Assembly: GCF_052115445.1 (NCBI RefSeq)
Contig: NZ_JBFRGR010000012.1
Coordinates: 1-64,000 of the forward strand
Source: Paenibacillus_E sp052115445
GTDB lineage: Bacteria > Bacillota > Bacilli > Paenibacillales > NBRC-103111
DNA: 64,000 bases
Direction of reading: 5' to 3'
The notes beneath the pieces are model-generated. The model searched no databases and was not told the origin of the DNA. It saw only the letters and a list, made by a program, of their open reading frames with translations. A program made the translations under genes and the position numbers. Of this stretch, positions 7,623-15,453 are shown in pieces (the stretch's first letter is position 1; each line of letters starts with the position of its first letter).

Positions 7623-9986
7623 ATGAAAAAGTTAAAGATTTTTTTAAGTATTTGTTTACTGTCTAGCACTTTGCCGACATCGGTACTTGCCAGCTATACA
7701 CTCGATCAAGACGCTAATGGCGTTGATATTGCGGACGTGGTGAAAGCCATTCAAGATCCACAAGCAATGCGTACGATTACAGGGAAAAATATATTTGATC
7801 AAGCTGATATACGAAATCTCTTAAGACAAATCCAGTCCAGTAATCAGGAGGCAAGTCTTGGGACAATTACAGGCTTCGTCACGGATGAGACCGGTGCCGC
7901 GGTTAATAAGGCTGAGATCAAAATTGAAGGAACCAGTTTGCAAATGCAGACGAATGAATTGGGTTATTTTCAATTCAACGATGTCCCTATTACTTATCAG
8001 ACGAAAGTTGAAGTTACAAAGGAAGGTTACGCCACGGCATCTTCAGAACTATTTAATATATGGAGTGGGGACACTCGCAACTTGAGCAATTTGATTTTGA
8101 GAAAAATCCCTACCTACGGTTCCGTTTCTGGTTATGTGTATGGACCTGATCAACACGCATTGGCGTCAGCACTTGTTTCAGTCGATGATCTCACCACACC
8201 TAAGACTGTGCTTACAAATTCTAGCGGCTATTTCTTCTTGAGCGAAGTGCCGACTGGTAATCAAAGCCTCACGGTAACGAAGGACACCTACACATCAATT
8301 ACGCAAGCCTTCAACGTAACAAAGGACAACTTAACGACGATACCTACCCTTCAGCTTGCAAAAGTAGTTAGTCCACAACTGACAGGTAGTATTCGTGGTG
8401 TAGTGACGTCTTCCAATAATCAGCCGCTAAGTGAAGCTTTGGTTAGTGTCACTGGCACTACCTATTCGATCCCGACTGATAATAATGGGTCATTCACCCT
8501 CTCCAACATACCTGTGGGAATAGCTGAATTACATATATTGAAAGAAGGTTTCCAACCCCTACATATCCCTGGCATTACCGTTTCAGAAATTGTATATGAT
8601 ACAGGAACAATCCGGTTATCTCCTGCTGTCGTGCTCAAAGGCAGTATTTCAGGCAAGGTGACTTCTACTACGGGAAGCAACTTAGCATCCGTACAAATCC
8701 GTGTTAAAGGAACCGAAATAACGGAATATACAGATGTATCTGGTAATTTTACAATTAATAACCTCCCAGTAGGTAGCCATAAGCTTCAGATTTCAGCTGA
8801 GAACTATATCGGACAAGACATATCCGTGAATGTCCTGCAAGCTGGGACTCCGCCCGTCTCGGTAAGTCTCACGCATCAAACCGCTAATGTTCAGGGCTAC
8901 GCCAGATCCACTACCGGTGAGATCATCGCGTATACACAAGCTACAATTCCAGGAACTAGCTACTCAGCTTATGTAAACGAAAGCGGTCAATTTACATTTT
9001 ATAATTTGCCTGTGGGATATACGATTCAAGAGATCGTTATTGCGGACTACCAACCAAAACTTCCGTTAACTGCGATCACGGTTACCCCGAATCTGAACAG
9101 TATCGGTACACTTGAGTTTCAACCCTTGGGGACAATAACAGGCGTTGTTAGAGCAAGCGATGCAACCAATAACAACCCCGTGCTATCTAATGTGACTGTT
9201 ACTCTGCAGGCAATTGGCGATACTTATGTGCAAACGACCACATCAGATGATAACGGCTCGTTCAGCTTTAGTCATATTCCTGCAAATGCAAGTTATACCC
9301 TTACTATTGAAAAAGTAGGCTATGTGTTGTATCCGATACAGCCGTTCACTGTTACTAAGGGTCAAAATTATAAATATCTTTACTTGCAGCAAGGTGTAGC
9401 AGTAACGAACGAATCCCAACTACTAGCGGCATATGCTGATACTAGTGTTCCTTATATTTTATTACTCAATGATATACATCTATCAGCACCATTCAATTTC
9501 AACCGACCTATCTCGCTCAGAGGGGTATCCGTTTCTGATTCCAACATCAAGCTAACGTCTCCTAAATTTTCAATTTCATCTGCTGGTGTCGGTTGGAGTG
9601 GCGTAGATCTGTATTGTGAAGTTGGCAATGACGAAATGAAACTGCAAGGGGCACTCTACAGCTTCGTAGGAGCAATTAAGTTAAACGGTCTAGGAAATTA
9701 TGATGGGTTCATCAGAATTGTATCTCAAAAGAATTACTTTATCACAGATGGTTCAAGCAATCTTACTGCCTTTGTCAACAACGCTGAAGGACTAGGAAAT
9801 GCTCTTGCTAATCCAGATGTTTCAACCATTTATGTAGCTGAAAATATCTATTCTTATGGTAATTTGAATTTCCCAAATCGCCCAATTCACTTTATTAGCC
9901 AATCGGAGAAAACAATTCAAAAGGATAGTTATTCGAATACTAGCCAAGTACAACTAACGAACGTCAGATTATTGCCAGAGCAATGA
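7623..9986 (+). CDS. Secreted protein with six carboxypeptidase-regulatory-like repeats, cut by an in-frame TGA
   Basis: 787 aa with a signal peptide (LSICLLSSTLPTSVLA, cleavage near residue 23). Next comes DQDANGVDIADVVKAIQ, which resembles a dockerin-type calcium loop. Six beta-sandwich repeats of about 80-90 residues follow; each has a G-x-I/V-x-G-x-V start and a D/N-x-x-G-x-F core ending in (V/I)P(V/T)G (for example residues 80-125, 165-215, 255-300). These are CarboxypepD_reg/CnaB-like folds found in adhesive surface proteins. The last 200 residues have no recognised domain. The TGA at 9984-9986 is followed in the same frame by 68 more sense codons up to TAA 10191-10193 and then the terminator, so the natural protein was probably about 856 aa. 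Confidence 0.8.
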   Translation: MKKLKIFLSICLLSSTLPTSVLASYTLDQDANGVDIADVVKAIQDPQAMRTITGKNIFDQADIRNLLRQIQSSNQEASLGTITGFVTDETGAAVNKAEIKIEGTSLQMQTNELGYFQFNDVPITYQTKVEVTKEGYATASSELFNIWSGDTRNLSNLILRKIPTYGSVSGYVYGPDQHALASALVSVDDLTTPKTVLTNSSGYFFLSEVPTGNQSLTVTKDTYTSITQAFNVTKDNLTTIPTLQLAKVVSPQLTGSIRGVVTSSNNQPLSEALVSVTGTTYSIPTDNNGSFTLSNIPVGIAELHILKEGFQPLHIPGITVSEIVYDTGTIRLSPAVVLKGSISGKVTSTTGSNLASVQIRVKGTEITEYTDVSGNFTINNLPVGSHKLQISAENYIGQDISVNVLQAGTPPVSVSLTHQTANVQGYARSTTGEIIAYTQATIPGTSYSAYVNESGQFTFYNLPVGYTIQEIVIADYQPKLPLTAITVTPNLNSIGTLEFQPLGTITGVVRASDATNNNPVLSNVTVTLQAIGDTYVQTTTSDDNGSFSFSHIPANASYTLTIEKVGYVLYPIQPFTVTKGQNYKYLYLQQGVAVTNESQLLAAYADTSVPYILLLNDIHLSAPFNFNRPISLRGVSVSDSNIKLTSPKFSISSAGVGWSGVDLYCEVGNDEMKLQGALYSFVGAIKLNGLGNYDGFIRIVSQKNYFITDGSSNLTAFVNNAEGLGNALANPDVSTIYVAENIYSYGNLNFPNRPIHFISQSEKTIQKDSYSNTSQVQLTNVRLLPEQ

Positions 9987-10193
9987 TACGATACCGCACG
10001 TAACCAGAACGGCTACCTAGCTAGGTACAGCACGAGTTATTTCACCAATATGTACGATTTCACATTTGTACATACATCAACTTTTCCTGTCGTTCTCACA
10101 TACACAGCCGATGCAACCGAGAAACTGAGATACAGCAGCGATAATTCAGTCGTGCCTGATTTTGAAATTGTTTTTACGAACTCATCTTCATAA
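9987..10193 (+). pseudogene. In-frame continuation of the repeat protein after the TGA
   Basis: This stretch keeps the same frame as the upstream gene and contains no stop until TAA at 10191. Its translation (NGYLARYSTSYFTN, FTFVHTSTFPVVLTYTADA, PDFEIVFTNSSS) has the same Ser/Thr/Tyr-rich secreted character. No ribosome site precedes it, and the transcription terminator lies after it rather than after the TGA. It is most simply the real C-terminus separated by a nonsense change or a base-calling error. Confidence 0.65.
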
Positions 10194-10205
10194 AACAAAT
10201 GAAAA

Positions 10206-10239
10206 AAATCCCACTCTCTATATCAGAGGGTGGGATTTT
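10206..10239. terminator. Bidirectional terminator between convergent genes
   Basis: AAATCCCAC...CTCT paired with AGAG(G)GTGGGATTTT, with an A run on the left and a T run on the right, so it can act on both strands. The stop codon of the minus-strand XRE gene lies inside the stem. Confidence 0.8.
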
Positions 10240-10447
10240 CGCTAATCAATTCATACAAGTCCCTCACCTGACAACCGATGGTATCCGCAACGGAAATAGC
10301 CACTTGTAGGGGCATAACTCTCTTATTTTCGATATAGTCACCAATCCGCTCCGGCTTATAGAACAAAGCTCTAGCTAGTTCCTCCCTACCCAATCCGTGC
10401 TCATCCAAGCGTTCTTGTAGTAAACAACGACCCAGTACAAATTTCAT
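10223..10447 (-). CDS. XRE-type helix-turn-helix protein
   Basis: 74 aa from ATG 10447, chosen for the GAGGGGGAAG ribosome site about 8 bases upstream; the frame extends 15 codons further. The pattern MKFVLGRCLLQERLDEHGL, GREELARALFYKPERIGDY, then NKRVMPLQVAISVADTIGC, with VRDLYEL at the end, is a Cro/CI-type HTH. It has no ligand domain. It stands alone between a bidirectional terminator and a repeat block. Confidence 0.8.
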   Translation of the reverse strand: MKFVLGRCLLQERLDEHGLGREELARALFYKPERIGDYIENKRVMPLQVAISVADTIGCQVRDLYELISENPTL

Positions 10448-10517
10448 TGGCTTCCCCCTCATCCTTAAGAAGGCTACCCACAGCCTTGCCAAGATTAGTC
10501 ACCTTTATTCGTAGTGA

Positions 10518-10550
10518 TAAAAACCGTCAGGTATGTTCATCCTGACGGTC
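10518..10550 (-). terminator. Terminator on the minus strand, 300 bases after the six-gene operon
   Basis: Minus-strand stem ACCGTCAGG / CCTGACGGT with a 9-base loop, followed by TTTTTATC. It lies beyond the repeat element at 10619-10803, so transcripts of the ABC operon may carry that element in their 3' end. Confidence 0.7.
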
Positions 10551-10618
10551 CTTATCGCTCGAATGTTGGAGGTAGAGTTTGTTTATTTTTGTGAGGCAGT
10601 TGCTACAGACATTTGTAC

Positions 10619-10803
10619 TAACTGGAAAATGTACAGCTAATTATGAGTAATTTCCTCGCAAACTCGATTTAACTGTAAAACATGTAGTTAAAATTACCCG
10701 TTTTGTTTAAATTGGTAAAAATGTTTGTAATTACCTGTATAATATCCATCTATTCTGAGTTTAATCCCCAAAACTAAAAATCTAACTGTAGAAAATCCAG
10801 TTA
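10619..10803. repeat. Complete 51-62-51 palindrome element (family 1)
   Basis: Four 21-nt units start at 10619, 10670, 10732 and 10783. Units begin TAACTG (three) or TACCTG and end CAGCTA, TAGTTA, CATCTA and CAGTTA. Spacers of 30, 41 and 30 bases are AT-rich and unlike those of other copies. The element fills the 365-base gene-free gap between the operon end and the XRE gene; apart from it and the terminator at 10518 I see nothing else there. Confidence 0.8.
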
Positions 10804-10857
10804 TTCGCTTGAAGCAGATAGACCGCGTTCAGTTGTAGGTTTCGTTACTGTCAACCA

Positions 10858-13014
10858 TTAGTCCGTAGTAATAAACCAATCAGCCTTCTGTGTGGCTAGC
10901 AGCTTTCGTTGACCTTGGAATTCGTCATAGATGCTGAGGGTATATTTTTGTAGAAACTTTGTATTATAAATGAGGCCAGGATCTGGAATTGATATTTTGA
11001 AATTGTTTCTCTTACCGAGACGAATCTTAGAATCTTCATCCGCCGTTGAATCTCCATTGATGACATCAAAATCTTTGAAATCAAATCTCTTCTCAAATCG
11101 CTTAATTTCGCCGCCATCCTCAAAAACAAGCAGCAAGTTATGACCTTCGGTATTAATCTCCGTCATTTTCTCTTTGGTTAACTCATAGTTGAATTGCAAC
11201 GTAAATACACCGTCCGAAATGGATGTTCCAATTTTATCAATCGAGATCGTATACGGGAATAAATCCACATTTTTAAGTGTTGTTGCTGCATTCGTCTTCT
11301 CGTCTGGCAGCCAGTAAGCTATTGGATTCACATAGGAATCTGGAACGGATTTTTCACCTTCCGACAGCTTGCCTTCCGAGACTGCTTCTCCTAGAAGTAA
11401 ATTCATATTTGTCGTGGAGAATCCCTTGGGAACCGATGCCCAAACATTGAGCAGCGCTTTGCCAGTAGGACTAATCTTGTTCTTCACTTCAACAACGTTT
11501 GCCGGGAATACCGTACCGTCTGATGAACGGAAATTAGCAACGAGCTTGGACACATTCGTGAACCGCTTCTCCAAATTGGTGGCTTCCACCATCGCGGAGT
11601 ACATGATATTCGTTTTATCCTCATAGGTCGATACGCTCCGAACCCCGTACTTCGCCTTTCGCCCGATGTCATTCGATGTATAAAATTGCCCCATACCGAT
11701 GAATGGAATGGCTTGAAGTTCAGCTTGAGTCGAGAACTCCAGCACATCCGTAGCTGTCGTACTGCCTGTACTTGTACCTGTTCCCGTTCCTGGCGTTTCC
11801 CCCTCATTCTCTTGGAGAACTAATTTAATGCGGGAAAACTCGTACGTATAGGGTACTTTACCTGCAATTTGCAGATTGACGCTTGCACCCGCTCCCAACC
11901 CAATCACTTTGGCCGTCTGAATAAGCTTTGCATCAATTTTCACTGCGTCATCCAATAAGAAATACCCGGATAATTTCGGGATAGGCAGTGATTCTTCCCC
12001 CTTATTACTCAATGTTAAATCGGCTGTAAGCAGGTCCTGATCTTCCCACGGCAATCTGTGCAAACCATTAAGCTCAGTCGTATACACACCAGATTTACTT
12101 GTGAAGGTATATGCCTTCCCTACGGAGCCTCCTTCGGGCTGAGAAACAGCTGGAAGCTGGAAATTCGCAACGGCGACATTCAATTTCAAATCTGGAATCG
12201 TCTCCGCAACCGCTAATTGCCAAGCATCTGCCGCGACTGTAACTGGAATCGAACCCGAGAGCTGAATGTCTTTCGTCTCCTTCGGATTAATTTGCAAATC
12301 CTTCAATCCTTTGGCTTCCATCGGATACAGCAGCCCTTCTGAAGTGCGGATAGAGAAGAGGTACGCAGGAATAGTTACAGTATGACTTCCAACATTCTCC
12401 AAGCTCACATACACCGTTGGAACATGATATTTCTCATTCTTGTTACTGACGAACTTTTTAATCGAAGCCTTCACGTTAGTTCCACCAACAGAAATCACAG
12501 ATGCAAGATCAGCAGGGGTTACATCTGTATAGTCATCAGGAACGGCTACCTCGCCTAACACTCGTTCAAAGTTAGCTTGGTTGAAATCCCACTTAATAAA
12601 CTGCACAACGAGATCTTGTAAGTTCGTGCTCGTATTCACAGTGGCATAGAACGTTATATCGGTCGTTGAACCGGGAGCTACCCGGTTCTTATCCTTATCT
12701 GCCGGAAGTAACCGAGCTGAGAATTGATTACCGGATTTGCTTTTCAGACGCACCCAATAATCGATAAATTGCAGTTCACTGCTACCCTCGTTATGAATAG
12801 AAATGGTAAATGTAGCCAATCTGCCACTTTGATCCTGTAGAAGATGAATCTGTTTCAACTCAAAGTAACTGCTTCCAGTCATGTTGACCTTTCCCACATC
12901 TAGAACAAGTGTGGAGGGGCTGCTATCGGCCCAGACAGGTGCAATGGCTCCTAGCGTAAGCAGCGCTGACAAAGCTATAGTTGCTACATACTTATGGTGA
13001 GTTTTGATGATCAT
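10858..13014 (-). CDS. Secreted protein of unknown function, last gene of the ABC operon
   Basis: 718 aa with a classical signal peptide (VATIALSALLTLGAIAPVWA, cut near residue 29) and no lipobox or anchor. The body seems to hold several beta-sandwich domains: repeated phrases of the type ISIHNEGSSELQFIDYWVRL (residues about 70-90), VYVSLENVGSHTVTIPAYLF (about 205-225) and LTLSNKGEESLPIPKLSGYF (about 330-350) mark three related domains, and a linker GETPGTGTGTSTGSTTATD (about 405-425) separates a C-terminal half. Its start has AAGGAGG about 12 bases upstream. It lies 30 bases after the solute-binding lipoprotein gene. I do not recognise the family; the repeats resemble intracellular-proteinase-inhibitor/DUF4352-like folds. 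Confidence 0.7.
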   Translation of the reverse strand: MIIKTHHKYVATIALSALLTLGAIAPVWADSSPSTLVLDVGKVNMTGSSYFELKQIHLLQDQSGRLATFTISIHNEGSSELQFIDYWVRLKSKSGNQFSARLLPADKDKNRVAPGSTTDITFYATVNTSTNLQDLVVQFIKWDFNQANFERVLGEVAVPDDYTDVTPADLASVISVGGTNVKASIKKFVSNKNEKYHVPTVYVSLENVGSHTVTIPAYLFSIRTSEGLLYPMEAKGLKDLQINPKETKDIQLSGSIPVTVAADAWQLAVAETIPDLKLNVAVANFQLPAVSQPEGGSVGKAYTFTSKSGVYTTELNGLHRLPWEDQDLLTADLTLSNKGEESLPIPKLSGYFLLDDAVKIDAKLIQTAKVIGLGAGASVNLQIAGKVPYTYEFSRIKLVLQENEGETPGTGTGTSTGSTTATDVLEFSTQAELQAIPFIGMGQFYTSNDIGRKAKYGVRSVSTYEDKTNIMYSAMVEATNLEKRFTNVSKLVANFRSSDGTVFPANVVEVKNKISPTGKALLNVWASVPKGFSTTNMNLLLGEAVSEGKLSEGEKSVPDSYVNPIAYWLPDEKTNAATTLKNVDLFPYTISIDKIGTSISDGVFTLQFNYELTKEKMTEINTEGHNLLLVFEDGGEIKRFEKRFDFKDFDVINGDSTADEDSKIRLGKRNNFKISIPDPGLIYNTKFLQKYTLSIYDEFQGQRKLLATQKADWFITTD

Positions 13015-13044
13015 GATGGGCTATTTCCTCCTTCCATTTCCACC

Positions 13045-14529
13045 TTATCCTGCGGGAACCGCTTGAACTTGATTCATCATCGGTTGCATAGGCGCAGCTG
13101 GGTTTTCTTTCATTTGTTTGAGCATGGCATCGCCATCCGTTTGCCATTTCTTAAGCGCTTCGCGAGCCGTTATTTTCCCTTGTAGGACATCAGCAAACAG
13201 CTTACGACCAATCTCTTGCACTTGATAAATATTAGGATTATTACGATAAATTTTCGAATTATCTTCAATTGGAGCCGGCGTTACATTATAAAAAGCTTCC
13301 ATGTGAAAATCCAGTCCTTCTGTAGGTTTCAAGTATTTGGAGCGTGCCACCAACATATTTTGACTGCGCGATTTTAGTTTGGCCCAATCATCGCCATTAA
13401 TGAACTTGATGAACTTCCAGGCATCGTCTGGGTTTTGCGATTTGGCGTTAATGCCCATAATGCCGTTCATATAAATAGAGCCGCCTACGCCTTTGGCTTC
13501 AGGGTGAGAAGGAATTGTGACAACATCCCAATCGATCGGTGTGTAGCCTTTATAATTGGCTGCATTTTTATTTGCGTTCGTGAGCTGTTGAATTTGGCCA
13601 TAATTGAGAATCCCCATAGCTAACCGACCCGACATAAAATCATCGTACGCAAAAGGATTATTCTGATCATACCTTTGATTCATTTGCTTCTGCGGATCTG
13701 CTACCGCTGGGAAAACATTATCTTTTTGCAACTGTGCCATTTTGGCCCATACTTTCTCCCATTGGTCCGTATCTACCGTCATCTTCTCGCCAGCATCATC
13801 AAACATTCTTAATTGCAGAGGAGCCGTATACATTTGCATGCCGTAGAACAAATCGCCACCCTGGGCTTGTGTTGTAAAAGAGAACCCATTAATTCGCTTA
13901 TCCCCTTCACCTTTCGCCAATCGTTTGGAAAGATCAAATGTCTCATCCCAAGTCATGCCGTCTTTCGGATAATCGACTCCTGCATCTTGGAACATTTTCT
14001 TATTATAAATAAGTGCAGAGGAACTGAATGTCGGAGCAAGTGCATAAATCTTGCCTCCGCCTGCATTTTTCATTCCCTCTATCACAGCTGGAACAATGCC
14101 CGTTGTATCGAATTTATCTTTCGTTATCCGAGAATCCAACTGTAATAGCAAGTTACTTTCGATGATTTCAGGCAACTGTTCATAACCAAGCATGACCACA
14201 TCCGGCGGATTATCGCTCTGCATCACTTCTTTTAGCTTATCCATAGGATCCGGCATCTTCTCACCCGGCTGAATGTTTCCGTTCATGAACTTTTCATCCA
14301 TCGTTGAAATGATTTCTAGCTTGATATTCGGATTAGCAAATTCAAATATTTCGGTGAATTGCTGTGTGAAATATTCATAATTACCACCATAGCCCATATT
14401 GGTCGCGATCTTCAGCACGCGCTCCTTATTATCGTCGGTTTTCTCCCCTTTGGTACAAGCAACAGCAAGTGGAGCCATCAAAGCTAAAGTTAGGGTTGTA
14501 ACAATCACTTTACGTGTCATTTTTATCAT
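13045..14529 (-). CDS. Extracellular solute-binding lipoprotein (family 1 type)
   Basis: 494 aa. A type II signal peptide with lipobox LAVAC places the mature N-terminal cysteine at residue 25. The fold is the maltose-binding class: N-terminal TNMGYGGNYEYFTQQFTEIF, PDVVMLGYEQLPEIIESN, the hallmark ALAPTFSSSALIYNKKMFQD and GMTWDETFDLSKRLA. Such proteins normally deliver sugars or peptides to an importer, but no importer permease genes are nearby. It is encoded inside an export-type operon; its ATG overlaps the stop of the second ATPase gene (ATGA), with GGAGG 9 bases upstream. That placement suggests a ligand-sensing or chaperone role, which is inference. Confidence 0.85.
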   Translation of the reverse strand: MIKMTRKVIVTTLTLALMAPLAVACTKGEKTDDNKERVLKIATNMGYGGNYEYFTQQFTEIFEFANPNIKLEIISTMDEKFMNGNIQPGEKMPDPMDKLKEVMQSDNPPDVVMLGYEQLPEIIESNLLLQLDSRITKDKFDTTGIVPAVIEGMKNAGGGKIYALAPTFSSSALIYNKKMFQDAGVDYPKDGMTWDETFDLSKRLAKGEGDKRINGFSFTTQAQGGDLFYGMQMYTAPLQLRMFDDAGEKMTVDTDQWEKVWAKMAQLQKDNVFPAVADPQKQMNQRYDQNNPFAYDDFMSGRLAMGILNYGQIQQLTNANKNAANYKGYTPIDWDVVTIPSHPEAKGVGGSIYMNGIMGINAKSQNPDDAWKFIKFINGDDWAKLKSRSQNMLVARSKYLKPTEGLDFHMEAFYNVTPAPIEDNSKIYRNNPNIYQVQEIGRKLFADVLQGKITAREALKKWQTDGDAMLKQMKENPAAPMQPMMNQVQAVPAG

Positions 14530-15452
14530 TTTAATTTTCCTCCGACCGCTCCCGAATTAGATGAATCTTTTTCCTCATTTGCCTGTAGTGCTCTCGGTGC
14601 TTTAATCATGATCGTATCGCCATCAAACTCCATCGTTGCTTTCCCGTTAATGTTCAGAGCGGCCAAATACGCTTTGGGAACCTGTAGACGGCCTGCACGA
14701 TCCAACACGACATATTCCTCATGAGCATCACCTGTGAGTCCTGTCGAAATTCCCTCTACAGTCGAAATCGAAGGGTTGCGGGCAATAAACTCCGAGCTTG
14801 TCATCCCATCTCGAATAGCAACGACGCGCCCTACTTTGCCCGCCATAGACATATCGTGGGTAACAATCACAATCGTGACACCTAATTCCTTATTCAATCG
14901 TTGGAAAATAGAAAGAATCATATCCGCCGTCTTCGTATCCACCGACCCCGTAGGTTCATCTGCCAGCAGTAATCGTGGACGGTTTGCTAGCGAAATCGCA
15001 ATGGCCACGCGCTGTTGCTCACCACCGGAAAGCTCTTGCAGTTTATTATTTAGACGGTGGCTAAGGCCCACCCAGTCCAGCAATTGCTTCGCGTAGGCAG
15101 GATCATAGTTCCCGCTAAGCATCATGGGCATTTCCACATTTTCAAGTGCAGTCAAGTAGGAAACGAGATTCCGCGCATTATTTTGCCAGATGAAGCCTAC
15201 CGTATGTCGTTTGTAATCAACGAGCTGCTTATCTGTAATCTTAAGCAAATCCCAATCTCCGACTTTCACTCCACCTGCGGAAGGGCGATCAAGACCTCCT
15301 AAGATGTTCAGCAAGGTAGATTTACCGCTTCCGCTATTGCCAATAATCGCCATTAACTCCCCGTCGTCAATCTGGATATTAAGTCCTTGCAACGCGACAA
15401 CTTCGATCTCGTCGGTTTTATAAATTTTCACTAAGCCCTCGCAAGTAATCAC
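14526..15452 (-). CDS. ABC transporter ATPase with a C-terminal AbrB-like domain
   Basis: 308 aa. Residues 1-220 form a LolD/MacB-type ATPase: Walker A GNSGSGKST, Q-loop FIWQNNARN, signature LSGGEQQRVAIA, Walker B LLLADEPTGSVD, H-loop VIVTHDMSM. The extension from about residue 245 reads YVVLDRAGRLQVPKAYLAAL, then NINGKATMEFDGDTIMIKA, which closely resembles the swapped-hairpin AbrB/SpoVT fold. Similar extended ATPases are, as far as I recall, found in actinobacteria, where the role of the tail is unclear. The gene starts one base after the permease stop, so the pair is strongly coupled. Confidence 0.87.
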   Translation of the reverse strand: MITCEGLVKIYKTDEIEVVALQGLNIQIDDGELMAIIGNSGSGKSTLLNILGGLDRPSAGGVKVGDWDLLKITDKQLVDYKRHTVGFIWQNNARNLVSYLTALENVEMPMMLSGNYDPAYAKQLLDWVGLSHRLNNKLQELSGGEQQRVAIAISLANRPRLLLADEPTGSVDTKTADMILSIFQRLNKELGVTIVIVTHDMSMAGKVGRVVAIRDGMTSSEFIARNPSISTVEGISTGLTGDAHEEYVVLDRAGRLQVPKAYLAALNINGKATMEFDGDTIMIKAPRALQANEEKDSSNSGAVGGKLK

Positions 15453-15453
15453 G

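Noticed and set aside
10619..10803. Palindromic units with regular spacers look superficially like a CRISPR array
   Set aside because: Units are degenerate, only four per locus, spacers have two different lengths, and there is no leader or cas gene anywhere in the window.
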